From positions 1 to 46,769 of the forward strand of contig JBBDYQ010000006.1 in assembly GCA_040901445.1 (NCBI GenBank): a DNA stretch of 46,769 nucleotides. The letters are read 5' to 3'. Positions 22,574-30,672 of the stretch are shown piece after piece. Source of the stretch: Thermoleophilaceae bacterium. Its GTDB lineage: Bacteria > Actinomycetota > Thermoleophilia > Solirubrobacterales > Thermoleophilaceae. Position 1 is the first letter of the stretch. The number at the start of each line of letters is the position of its first letter. The notes beneath the pieces are model-generated. The model was not told the DNA's origin and made no database searches. It worked only from the letters and a program-made list of their open reading frames with translations. A program made the translations under genes and the position numbers.

Positions 22574-23284
22574 ATGCCACGGCCGCTGATCGGGCTCTGC
22601 GCCTCGCTCGAGATTGCGCGCTACGGCGCGTGGGAGGAGCTCTGCGACCTGCTGCCCCGGATGTACTCCACGGCAGTGCAGGAGGCCGGCGGCCTGGCCG
22701 TGATCCTCCCGCCCGACGACGACGTGGCCCGCGACCCCGGCGAGCTGCTCGGCCGCCTCGATGCCCTCGTGCTCGCCGGCGGGGGTGACATCGATCCCGC
22801 CTCCTACGGGGCCCGGCCGCACGCCGAGACCAAGAACACGCGCGAGGACCGCGACCGCTTCGAGCTCGCACTCGCGCACCGGGCGCTCGAGCGCGACGTC
22901 CCCCTGCTCGGTGTCTGCCGCGGCATGCAGATGCTCAACGTGGCCAGCGGCGGGACCCTCATCCAGCACGTGCCTGACGCGCTGGGCAGCGACAGCCACC
23001 TCCACACCCCGGGCGCCTTCGGCGACCACGAGGTCGAGCTCGAGCCCGGCTCCCTGGCCGCGCGCGCGGTGGGGTCGGGCACCACCACCGTGAAGTCACA
23101 CCACCACCAGGGCGTGGACGAGCTCGGCGAGGGGCTGCGCGCCACCGGCCACGCCGCAGGCGACGGCCTCGTGGAGGCCATCGAGCTCCCCGATCGCGCG
23201 TTTGCCCTCGGCGTCCTCTGGCACCCCGAGGCCGACGAGGCCAGCCGGGTGATCGCGGCTCTGGTGGAGCAGGCGGGCGGCTAG
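22574..23284 (+). CDS. Class I glutamine amidotransferase-like hydrolase (PuuD/peptidase C26)
   Basis: A protein of 236 residues. The nucleophile elbow is VPLLGVCRGMQMLNVASGG and the catalytic His-Glu pair is LGVLWHPEADE. LVLAGGGDIDPASYGA and TTTVKSHHHQGVDELG are signature blocks of gamma-glutamyl-gamma-aminobutyrate hydrolases. In the Puu pathway this enzyme releases GABA from gamma-glutamyl-GABA made during putrescine degradation, but no puuA, puuB or puuC is adjacent. Other gamma-glutamyl amides are possible. It starts 11 nt after the GH-A gene. Confidence 0.85.
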   Translation: MPRPLIGLCASLEIARYGAWEELCDLLPRMYSTAVQEAGGLAVILPPDDDVARDPGELLGRLDALVLAGGGDIDPASYGARPHAETKNTREDRDRFELALAHRALERDVPLLGVCRGMQMLNVASGGTLIQHVPDALGSDSHLHTPGAFGDHEVELEPGSLAARAVGSGTTTVKSHHHQGVDELGEGLRATGHAAGDGLVEAIELPDRAFALGVLWHPEADEASRVIAALVEQAGG

Positions 23285-23293
23285 CCGTAGCTC

Positions 23294-24247
23294 CTAGCCT
23301 CCCAGGGCGAGCAGCGCGCGCAGGTCGCGCTCCAGCGCGGCGGGCGCACCGGTGAGCTGCCGCCAGGTCACGCGCGCGGTGCGCAGGCCGGCCACCTGCA
23401 GGATGCGATCCCTCTCGCGGTCGCTCTCGAACTTCCCTCGCGTGCCGTGCACGCCGTAGGAGTCGAGCTCCACAGCCAGTCTTTCGGCGCGCCAGAGGGC
23501 ATCGATCTCGAATGTGCGGCCGGCCACGGTGATGATCGCGTTCATCTCCGGTTGTGTCAGAGCCGTTTCTGCGACGAAGAGGACGAAGCGCTCCTCGAAC
23601 TCGTTGCGAGTGACGGGCACGTCTGCCAGCCGTGTGTCGAGGACGGCCCGGACGGTGGCCGAGCCGCGGCGCCGGGGATAGCGGGCGAGCAGGTCCGGCA
23701 GCGAGAGCGCGTCCCAGAGCCTGGCCACATCCGCCTCGTGCCACGCGCGCTCCACCTGCCGCCGGGTCACCACCGCCGCCAGGTCGAACAGCGTGCGCGG
23801 CACGGTGGTCACCGGGATGCCGTCCACCACCGTCCGCTCGTCCGGAGGCACGACTGAGACGTGGACCTGGATCCGTGCTCGTGGCCGGCGATCGCGCGAG
23901 ACGGTGACCTCTATCGTGCGCCGCCCGTCCGCGAGGATGCCCCACAGCGCCGCCGCGGAGCGGTGCGACAGCACGGCGCCCCGGCCGCCCGCCAGGACGG
24001 CCGCCATCCAGCGTGAGCGCTGGGTGAGCATCCGGTGGCCGACCGCGTAGACGCCCTGATGCACCCGATGCAGGTGGCCGCTGTCGAGCCGTCGCTCGAT
24101 TGCCCGGGCGCTCACGCCTCGCTCCAGCAGCTGCCATCGGGCCACCACGCCGTGCTGGCGCAGCGCGAGGTCTGCCAGCAGCAGGTCGACGTGACGAGGC
24201 CGACATTCTCCACCGATGCGGTGGTAGATGTCGGTTTCGTTGCGCAC
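23294..24247 (-). CDS. AbiEi-type winged-helix / DUF559 endonuclease-like protein (paralogue)
   Basis: A protein of 317 residues with the same plan as the protein at 61-951. The N-terminal winged helix is LALRQHGVVARWQLLERGVS, then LHRVHQGVYAVGH; a middle domain has IPVTTVPRTLFDLAAVV; the C-terminal PD-(D/E)xK-like end is RTFEIDALWRAERLAVELDS, then FESDRERDRILQVAGLRT. It has no toxin partner. The shared blocks (GVPVTTV/GIPVTTV, VELDSY) show the two genes are homologous. Function is unknown; nuclease or DNA-binding activity is inferred from the folds. It may use the GTG near 24247 or a later start. Confidence 0.75.
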   Translation of the reverse strand: MRNETDIYHRIGGECRPRHVDLLLADLALRQHGVVARWQLLERGVSARAIERRLDSGHLHRVHQGVYAVGHRMLTQRSRWMAAVLAGGRGAVLSHRSAAALWGILADGRRTIEVTVSRDRRPRARIQVHVSVVPPDERTVVDGIPVTTVPRTLFDLAAVVTRRQVERAWHEADVARLWDALSLPDLLARYPRRRGSATVRAVLDTRLADVPVTRNEFEERFVLFVAETALTQPEMNAIITVAGRTFEIDALWRAERLAVELDSYGVHGTRGKFESDRERDRILQVAGLRTARVTWRQLTGAPAALERDLRALLALGG

Positions 24248-24295
24248 ACGGCCCAGCTTGGGCCGGCGCGCGTCACGGCACTGTCACGTGTGTGA

Positions 24296-25054
24296 CTAGT
24301 CGTCCACCTCTCCGTCAGAAACCGCGAACACGGCGCCCTGCGGGTCCCGCATGGCGGCGATGCGGCCGCCGTTGGGCACGTCCATGGGACCGAACAGCGG
24401 CTCGCCCACCCGCGCGATCGTGTCGTCCGTGGACTCCACCGTGAAGTAGGGCATCCAGTTGGCCGGCTCGCCCTCCTGCGTGGGCCGCATGCCGGCCTGG
24501 TTGATCCCGCCGGCGCCGGCGATGAGCGTGTACGGCGGGCCGCCGCCCGTGTCCACGGGCTCGAAGCTCCAGCCCAGCAGCTGCTCGTAGAAGGCGCGCG
24601 CCGCATCCGGGTCTGGCGACGCGAGGTCGCACCAGGTGAGGCAGCCGGGGTCGTTCACCCGCTCGGCGCCGATGCTCCCGCGCGCCTGCCACGCGCCGAA
24701 TACGGCGCCGGTGGGATCGGCCACCACCGCCATCCGGCCCGCCTCCATGACGTCGAACGGCCCGGCCAGGACGGCGCCGCCCAGCTCGCCGGCGCGCGAG
24801 GCGGTGGCGTCCACGTCCGCCACCGTCACGTACACCAGCCACGCCGGCGGCTGCTGCTCGCCCGGCTGGTGCAGGCCGGCCACGGTGTCGCCGTCCAGGC
24901 GGAACATCGTGTAGCTGCCTCCGCCCGGGAGCGGCTGGTCGTCGGCGTGCCAGCCGAACACCCCGCCGTAGAAGGCCTTGGATCCCTCGGCGTCCGGGCT
25001 CACCAGCTCCGCGTAGCTGAACGTGCCCCGCGTGTACTCGCTGCGCTTCCCCAT
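24296..25054 (-). CDS. VOC-family protein with two glyoxalase-like domains
   Basis: A protein of 252 residues. Two homologous halves begin SYAELVSPDAEGSKAFYGGVFGW and CDLASPDPDAARAFYEQLLGW and end ADPTGAVFGAWQ and RDPQGAVFAVSD. This is the tandem VOC arrangement of small actinobacterial proteins often annotated as hydroxylase or glyoxalase-like. The usual metal ligands of VOC enzymes are not conserved in an obvious way, so a binding role is possible. The ATG at 25054 is preferred to the TTG one codon upstream. It follows the carboxyltransferase gene by 12 nt on the same strand. Confidence 0.82.
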   Translation of the reverse strand: MGKRSEYTRGTFSYAELVSPDAEGSKAFYGGVFGWHADDQPLPGGGSYTMFRLDGDTVAGLHQPGEQQPPAWLVYVTVADVDATASRAGELGGAVLAGPFDVMEAGRMAVVADPTGAVFGAWQARGSIGAERVNDPGCLTWCDLASPDPDAARAFYEQLLGWSFEPVDTGGGPPYTLIAGAGGINQAGMRPTQEGEPANWMPYFTVESTDDTIARVGEPLFGPMDVPNGGRIAAMRDPQGAVFAVSDGEVDD

Positions 25055-25066
25055 CAAGTGCCTCCT

Positions 25067-26626
25067 CTACGGTCGCGGGCCGCGCGACTTCGGCCCCTCG
25101 TGCACGTCATACCCGATCAGCTCGTGCGCCCTCTCGGCCCAGTCGCACAGCAGCGGACGGGTGTCGCGCGGGTCGATGATCTCCTCGATGCCGAAGCGCT
25201 CGGCCGTGCGGAATGGCGAGCGCACCGCGTTCAGGCGCGAGGCGATCTCGGCGCGCAGCGCCACCGGGTCGGAAGAGGCCTCCAGCTCGCGCCGGTACGC
25301 GGCCTCCAGCCCGCCCTCGATCGGCAGCGAGCCCCAGTCGCCCGACGGCCAGGCGTAGCGCAGGTTCAGCGCCGCGTGGTTGCCGTGCCCCGCGCCCGCC
25401 ACGCCGTAGACCTTGCGCACGAGCACCGACACGGTGGGCACCGAGGCCTGGTAGACGGAATACAGAGCCCTGGTCCCGCGGCGGATCGTGCCGCGCCGCT
25501 CCGCCTCGGTGCCGATCACGAAGCCCGGCTGGTCCACGAAGTTGGCCAGCGGCAGCCGGAACTGGTCGCACAGGTCCACGAAGCGCACGAGCTTCTCCGA
25601 GGCGTCCGCGGTCAGCCCGCCGCCCGCGCGCGCCGGGTCGGACGCCATGACGCCGACGGGCCGGCCGCCCAACCGCGCGAGCGCCACGATCAGCGACCCG
25701 CCGAAGCGGCGGCCCAGCTCGAACACCGAGCCGCGGTCGAAGACGAGCTCCAGGGCGCGGCGCATGTCGTAGGGCTTGCGCGACTCGCGCGGCACGAGCG
25801 AGATCAGCTCCTGCTCACGGCGGTCAGAGGGGTCGGACGAGGACACCTCCGGCGGCGCCTCCCACACGTTCGGGGGCAGGTAGGAGAGGAAGCGGCGCAT
25901 CTGGTCGAGCGCGTCGTCCTCGTCGGCGGCCTCGTTGTCCACCGCGCCCGCGCGGGTCTGGGCGCGGGCGCCGCCCAGCTCCTCCTTGTCCGGCGCCTCG
26001 CCCATCGCCGCGGCCACCACCGGCGGGCCGGCCACGAACAGCTGCGCGCTGCCACGGACGATCACCGAGAAGTGCGAGGCCACCACCCGCGCGGCGCCGA
26101 GCCCCGCCACCGGGCCGAGCGCCGCCGCCACGACCGGCACGCGCGCGAGGTTCTCGACCACCAGCTCCCAGCCGGGGACGAATGGCACGTAGGTGAAGCC
26201 CATCGACTCCAGCGTCTTCACGCTTCCGCCGCCACCCGTGCCGTCCACCAGTCGCAGGAGGGGGAGCCGCAGGTCGTGCGCCATGCGCTCGGCGTAGACC
26301 ATCTTCTGCCAGATGGCGGCGTCGGCGGCGCCGCCGCGCACCGTGAAGTCGTCGCCCTGCACCACGGCGCGGCGTCCCTCGATCCGGCCCTGGCCCACGA
26401 GCATGTTGGCGGGAGTGAAGCCGGTCAGCGACGCGCCCTCGTAGTGCCCCACCCCGGCGATGGCGCCCGTCTCGTGGAACGACCCGGGGTCGAACAGGCG
26501 CTCCAGCCGCTCGCGCACGGTGAGCCGGCCGCCGGCGTGCTGGCGCTCCACGCGCTCGGAGCCGCCCATCTGGCGCGCCAGCTCCTCGCGGCGGCGCAGC
26601 TCCTCGAGCTCGGGCTCCCAGGTCAT
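25067..26626 (-). CDS. Acyl-CoA carboxylase carboxyltransferase subunit
   Basis: A protein of 519 residues with two crotonase-fold halves, like propionyl/methylcrotonyl-CoA carboxylase beta chains. The N-terminal landmark is GGRLTVRERLERLFDPGSF, then VVQGDDFTVRGGA. The first oxyanion region reads LVDGTGGGGSVKTLES and the second part has NFVDQPGFVIGTEAE and VRKVYGVAGAGHG. It transfers CO2 from carboxybiotin to an acyl-CoA. No biotin carboxylase or BCCP gene is adjacent. The SVKTLES variation and the unusual C-terminus suggest a non-standard acyl-CoA substrate. The ATG overlaps the ANTAR gene stop by 4 nt. Confidence 0.85.
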   Translation of the reverse strand: MTWEPELEELRRREELARQMGGSERVERQHAGGRLTVRERLERLFDPGSFHETGAIAGVGHYEGASLTGFTPANMLVGQGRIEGRRAVVQGDDFTVRGGAADAAIWQKMVYAERMAHDLRLPLLRLVDGTGGGGSVKTLESMGFTYVPFVPGWELVVENLARVPVVAAALGPVAGLGAARVVASHFSVIVRGSAQLFVAGPPVVAAAMGEAPDKEELGGARAQTRAGAVDNEAADEDDALDQMRRFLSYLPPNVWEAPPEVSSSDPSDRREQELISLVPRESRKPYDMRRALELVFDRGSVFELGRRFGGSLIVALARLGGRPVGVMASDPARAGGGLTADASEKLVRFVDLCDQFRLPLANFVDQPGFVIGTEAERRGTIRRGTRALYSVYQASVPTVSVLVRKVYGVAGAGHGNHAALNLRYAWPSGDWGSLPIEGGLEAAYRRELEASSDPVALRAEIASRLNAVRSPFRTAERFGIEEIIDPRDTRPLLCDWAERAHELIGYDVHEGPKSRGPRP

Positions 26627-27207
26627 CGCCGCGGCAGCAGCGCCTGGCCCTCGGTCACGGAGCGCGCGAGGTCCGCCACGGCGATGCGGCGGCTGCGCGC
26701 GTGCTCGCGCAGCAGGTCGAACGCCGAGCGGTCGTCCAGGCGGTGGCGCTCCATGAGGATGCCCTTGGCCCGCTCGATCACGGCCCGGCGCTCGAGCGCG
26801 CTCTCGAGCTGGTCCACCCGCTCCTCGAGCTGCTCGGCTTCCCCCCGTCGCCGCACCGCCACCTCGATGGCGTTCTGCACGGTGGTGGGGTTGAGCGGCT
26901 GCGCGTAGGCGTAGATCCCGCCGTCGGCGGCGCGGCGCACGAACTCGGGGTCCTCGCGGTCGATCACCGCGATAACAGGTCCTGAGGCGTACTCGGCGAT
27001 CTGCTCGATCAGCGCCAGCGCATGCTCGGCGTCCTGGTGCAGCGCCACGAGCGCCACGGCCGGGTCCTCGGCCGCGATCCGCTCCGCCGCCTCGCTGAGA
27101 CTGACCGCGTGGGCGCTGACCTCGTGGCCGAGATGGCGCACCACCTCGGCCAGCGACTCCAGGTGCTGGGAGTCCTCGTCGGCGATCAGCACACGCAGCG
27201 CGTTCAC
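26623..27207 (-). CDS. ANTAR-domain RNA-binding regulator with degenerate receiver
   Basis: A protein of 194 residues. The C-terminal ANTAR domain RAVIERAKGILMERHRLDDR, then AFDLLREHARSRRIAVADLA, is complete; such domains bind paired hexaloop RNA hairpins to prevent termination. The N-terminal receiver-like domain keeps the acidic pair (LIADED), but the strand that should end in the phosphorylated Asp reads AVALVALHQDAE and the conserved Lys is replaced (YAQPLNP). It is therefore probably a pseudo-receiver not controlled by phosphorylation. A coiled-coil linker (EQLEERVDQLESALERR) joins the two. It is cotranscribed with the carboxyltransferase and divergent from the sigma factor. Confidence 0.85.
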   Translation of the reverse strand: MNALRVLIADEDSQHLESLAEVVRHLGHEVSAHAVSLSEAAERIAAEDPAVALVALHQDAEHALALIEQIAEYASGPVIAVIDREDPEFVRRAADGGIYAYAQPLNPTTVQNAIEVAVRRRGEAEQLEERVDQLESALERRAVIERAKGILMERHRLDDRSAFDLLREHARSRRIAVADLARSVTEGQALLPRR

Positions 27208-27318
27208 CCGGGCCCCGCGCTATCTTCCGCCCGAGGCAGGCCGACACACCCGCCGCGCCCACCTTCGCGCCCCAGCCACCTGGCGCTCTGCTCTGCGAGT
27301 CGTTCGGACAGGGGGGCC

Positions 27319-28044
27319 ATGCCGCTGGGAGGCGCACCTTATCGCCGTAACGGGACCTCCGTGTCTCGCGACGAGCTGGTGGCCCGGCACCTGCCGCTGG
27401 CCATCGGCCTCGCCCGCCGCTACCGCTCCGCCACCGAGAGCCAGGACGACCTCGTGCAGGTGGCCGCGCTCGCGCTCGTGAAGGCGGTGGACCGCTTCGA
27501 CCCCGATCGCCACGCCAGCCTGTCCAGCTACGCGGTGCCCACCATCCTCGGCGAGCTCAAGCGCCACTTCCGCGACCGCTCCTGGGCGGTGCGGCCGCCG
27601 CGCGACCTCCAGGAGCTGGCGCTGCGCACGGTGAAGGCCGACGCGGCCCTGTCGCGCAGGCTCGGCCGCTCGCCCACCGTGGCCGAGCTGAGCGCGGAGC
27701 TCGGCGTCTCCTCGGAGCAGGTGATCGAGGCCCGCGACGCCGCGAGGGCCTACAGCGCCGTCCCCCTCGACACCCCATTCGAGGATGGGGAGGAGGGGCG
27801 CGAGGGCTCGCTCGGTGCCGAGGATCCCGGCTACCGCCAGGTGGAGCAGCGCGCCGTGCTCGGCAGCCTGATGGCGCAGCTCGAGCCGCGCGAGCGCGAG
27901 ATACTCCGCCTGCGCTTCATGGACGATCTCACCCAGTCCGAGATAGCCGAGCGCATGGGCCTCTCCCAGATGCACGTCTCGCGACTCATCCGCCGCTCGC
28001 TGGCCGCGCTGCAGGAGGCCGCTCAGAGCGACGGCAGCTCCTGA
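27319..28044 (+). CDS. SigB/SigF/SigG-type sigma factor
   Basis: A protein of 241 residues with regions 2, 3 and 4. Region 2 is ARRYRSATESQDDLVQVAAL, then RHASLSSYAVPTILGELKRH. Region 3 is LGRSPTVAELSAELGVSSEQ. Region 4 is REREILRLRFMDDLTQSEIAE, then GLSQMHVSRLIRRSLAAL. It belongs to the general stress/sporulation-type sigma group of actinobacteria, usually held by an anti-sigma factor; no RsbW or anti-anti-sigma gene is adjacent. ATG 27319 has a G-rich stretch just upstream as a ribosome-binding site; GTG 27361 is an alternative. Its 3' end overlaps the convergent ligD by 22 nt. Confidence 0.9.
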   Translation: MPLGGAPYRRNGTSVSRDELVARHLPLAIGLARRYRSATESQDDLVQVAALALVKAVDRFDPDRHASLSSYAVPTILGELKRHFRDRSWAVRPPRDLQELALRTVKADAALSRRLGRSPTVAELSAELGVSSEQVIEARDAARAYSAVPLDTPFEDGEEGREGSLGAEDPGYRQVEQRAVLGSLMAQLEPREREILRLRFMDDLTQSEIAERMGLSQMHVSRLIRRSLAALQEAAQSDGSS

Positions 28045-30215
28045 CGGAGGTCGAGCACCGGCGCGAAGGTGTCGCCGTGGCGCTGCACGCGCTCGAGCAC
28101 GCCGGCCGCCTCGTGCACGAGGTCGCCGCTCTCCACCTCCTCCCAGGTCACGGGGGTCGAGACGGTCGGCCGCTCACGCGCACGGAGTGAATAGACCGCG
28201 ACGGTGGTCTTGTGGGCGTCGTTCTGGCTCCAGTCCACCAGCACCTTGCCCTCGCGCAGCTCCTTCTTCTGGCGCGACACCACGAGGTCGGGCGTCTCGT
28301 CCTCGAGCAGCCGCGCCACGGCCTGGGCAAACGGCTTGGTCTGGTCATACGACGCGCCGGAGTTGAGCGGCACGTACACCTGGATCCCCTTCGATCCCGA
28401 CGTCTTGGGGAAGCACCGCATGCCCAGGCGCTCGAACAGGTCGCGCAGGCGCAACGCCACGGCGGCGCACTCGGGCAGGCCCGCCGGCGCGCCCGGGTCG
28501 AGGTCGAAGGCGATCACCGTGGGCTCTTCGCCCACCGCCAGCGACGGGTGCAGCTCGAGGCTCGCGAGGTTGGCCACCCACAGCAGCGTGGGGAGGTCGT
28601 CCACGATGCAGAAGCCCGCCTCGTCGGTGCGCACCCACTCGGGCCGGTGCGACGGGCAGCGCTTCTCGAAGAAGAACTCCTCGTCCACCCCGTCGGGGTA
28701 GCGCTTGAGCGTGAGCTGGCGGCCGGCCAGATGCGGGACCAGAACCGGGCCCACGCGCTCGTAGTAGTCGATCACCTGCCCCTTGGTGAAGCCGGTGGCC
28801 GGGTAGAGGACCTTGTCGAGGTTGGAGAGCTTGGGGCGCCGCTGCTCGCGCAGCCCCTTGAATGACGGCGCGCGCAGCGTGCGGGTGCGCGTCCACTCGC
28901 GGAACTCGACGCGAGCCGCCAGCTCCGGCTCCACGAACACGGAGCCCTTCGGCGGCTGGCGCCCGTTGAAGGGGCTCGTGTCGCGCCGCAGCGGCTCGAG
29001 CTTGGCCGCCAGGTCGCGCAGCGTGGCCTCGGTGAAGCCCGTGCCCACCTTGCCGGCATAGACGAGCTTCCCCTCCTCGCGGAAGCCCATGAGCAGCGCG
29101 CCGATGCGCCCGCGGCGCCCGCCCTCGCCGGACGTCCAGCCGCCGATCACCACGTCCTCGCTCAGCACGTTCTTGACCTTGACCCACGCGGAGCTGCGGC
29201 GGCCGGCCTCGTAGCGGCTGTCGCGGCGCTTGGCCACGATGCCCTCGAGCCCCTGCGCCTCGGTGAGCGCCAGCAGCTCGCTCCCCCGCCCGACCTGGTT
29301 CTGCGGCGTCCGCCAGGCCGGCCCCTCGAGCCCCATCCCCTCCAGCAGCTCGCGGCGCTCGTCATAGGTGAGGCCCGCGGTGGAGCGCCCGTCGAGGTGG
29401 AGGACGTCGAAGATCGCGTAGGTCACGGGCACGTCCTTCGCCGCCCGCCTGACCGCGGACTCCGACGCCAGGTGCATGCGTCCCTGGAGCCGCTCGAAGC
29501 TCGGCTTGCCCTCGGCGTCCAGCGCCACGATCTCGCCGTCCAGCAGCGCCTCGGTGCTGCCGCCCGCCAGGCCGCGCAGCTCCGGATAGCGCGCCGTGAT
29601 GTCGGCGCCGTTGCGGCTCTCCAGCCGGATGTGGGCGGGCTCGAGCCGGCAGAGCGCGCGCACGCCGTCCCACTTCAGCTCGTAGGCCCAGGCGTCGTCG
29701 TCGGGCGGCAGCTTGCCGAGCGTGGCCAGCATCGGCCGGACGCCCTCGGGCAGCGGCTCCCGGTCGGCGGGGTCCATGCGGTGGATCAGCCACTGGTCGC
29801 CGTCGGTCTGGAACAGCACGTACTTGCCCTGCACGCGCTCGCCGTGGAAGGTGATCATCACCTCGTCGTCGCGGAACTTGTGCTCCTCGTAGGTGCCGCG
29901 GTCCCAGATCGACATCGTCCCGGCGCCGTACTCCCCCTCGGGGATCTCGCCGTGGAACTCGAGGTACTCGAGCGGATGGTCCTCGGTGTGCACGGCGAGG
30001 TTGTTGCGCTTGGGGTCCATCGGCACGCCCTTGGGCAGCGCCCACGACGCCAGCGCGCCGTCGTGCTCCAGCCGCAGGTCCCAGTGCAGGCGGCGGGCAT
30101 GGTGCTCCTGGATCACGAAGCGGTTGTGCGCGGCGGCGTCCGCGGCTTCGCCCGCGGGCTCGCGGGTCGTGCCGAAGTCGCGCTTCTCGCGATAGCGGCG
30201 CAGCTTGTCGGCCAT
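28023..30215 (-). CDS. ligD: Multidomain DNA ligase D for non-homologous end joining
   Basis: A protein of 730 residues. Order: 3'-phosphoesterase at about 1-150 (FVIQEHHARRLHWDLRLEHD), ATP-dependent ligase at about 157-440 with the adenylated lysine K181 in YELKWDGVRA and motif LLDGEIVAL, then primase-like polymerase at about 460-730 (NLDKVLYPATGFTKGQVIDYY, FEKRCPSHRPEW, IAFDLDPG). This PE-LIG-POL order is that of Pseudomonas LigD, not the POL-PE-LIG order of Mycobacterium. It trims, fills and seals double-strand breaks together with Ku; no ku gene is in the window. Its neighbours are a Usp-like gene upstream on the same strand (7-nt gap) and topoisomerase IB divergently. Confidence 0.95.
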   Translation of the reverse strand: MADKLRRYREKRDFGTTREPAGEAADAAAHNRFVIQEHHARRLHWDLRLEHDGALASWALPKGVPMDPKRNNLAVHTEDHPLEYLEFHGEIPEGEYGAGTMSIWDRGTYEEHKFRDDEVMITFHGERVQGKYVLFQTDGDQWLIHRMDPADREPLPEGVRPMLATLGKLPPDDDAWAYELKWDGVRALCRLEPAHIRLESRNGADITARYPELRGLAGGSTEALLDGEIVALDAEGKPSFERLQGRMHLASESAVRRAAKDVPVTYAIFDVLHLDGRSTAGLTYDERRELLEGMGLEGPAWRTPQNQVGRGSELLALTEAQGLEGIVAKRRDSRYEAGRRSSAWVKVKNVLSEDVVIGGWTSGEGGRRGRIGALLMGFREEGKLVYAGKVGTGFTEATLRDLAAKLEPLRRDTSPFNGRQPPKGSVFVEPELAARVEFREWTRTRTLRAPSFKGLREQRRPKLSNLDKVLYPATGFTKGQVIDYYERVGPVLVPHLAGRQLTLKRYPDGVDEEFFFEKRCPSHRPEWVRTDEAGFCIVDDLPTLLWVANLASLELHPSLAVGEEPTVIAFDLDPGAPAGLPECAAVALRLRDLFERLGMRCFPKTSGSKGIQVYVPLNSGASYDQTKPFAQAVARLLEDETPDLVVSRQKKELREGKVLVDWSQNDAHKTTVAVYSLRARERPTVSTPVTWEEVESGDLVHEAAGVLERVQRHGDTFAPVLDLRQELPSL

Positions 30216-30222
30216 GAGGCCG

Positions 30223-30630
30223 TCAGCTTGTCACGAGCCGGTGCTCCACCGGCAGCGCGAAGCGCCGCTTCACCTCCGCGACGAAGTCGTCCTCGCGGTA
30301 GCCGCTCTCGTCGCGGGGATGCGTGAATATCACGATCCGGTCCGCGTCGAAGGTCTGCAGCGCGTCCCGCACGGCCAGCAGCGGGTCGCTCTCGCCGGTG
30401 TCGCCGGCCGCGTCGATGCCCTCGTCGTCGAGCCGGTCCACGGTCTCCTCCTGGACGGACTCCGCCCGCTCGATCGCGGCGTCGACGTCCGAGGCCCAGA
30501 AGCGCAGGCGAGAGCCGGTGAGAGCGGGGGATACGACGAGCACCTCGGCGTCGTCGGCCTCGGAGGAGCCGACGGCCTCGCGGAGCGCCTCCGCGTTGAC
30601 AGCCTCTGATGTGAGGACCAGAAGTCGCAC
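30223..30630 (-). CDS. Universal-stress-like small protein
   Basis: A protein of 135 residues. The opening strand RLLVLTSEAVNAEALREAV and the later ADRIVIFTHPRDESGYRED fit a UspA-like/HUP Rossmann half. The final ATP-loop GxxGxx(S/T) of classical UspA is missing. The middle (DLLAVRDAL-like) is acidic. It directly precedes ligD on the same strand, so it may be part of the same stress or DNA-repair unit. Function unknown. Confidence 0.65.
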   Translation of the reverse strand: MRLLVLTSEAVNAEALREAVGSSEADDAEVLVVSPALTGSRLRFWASDVDAAIERAESVQEETVDRLDDEGIDAAGDTGESDPLLAVRDALQTFDADRIVIFTHPRDESGYREDDFVAEVKRRFALPVEHRLVTS

Positions 30631-30672
30631 GGCATGCGGATACCCCGAGCCCGCGCAGGGTAATCCCGGTGC

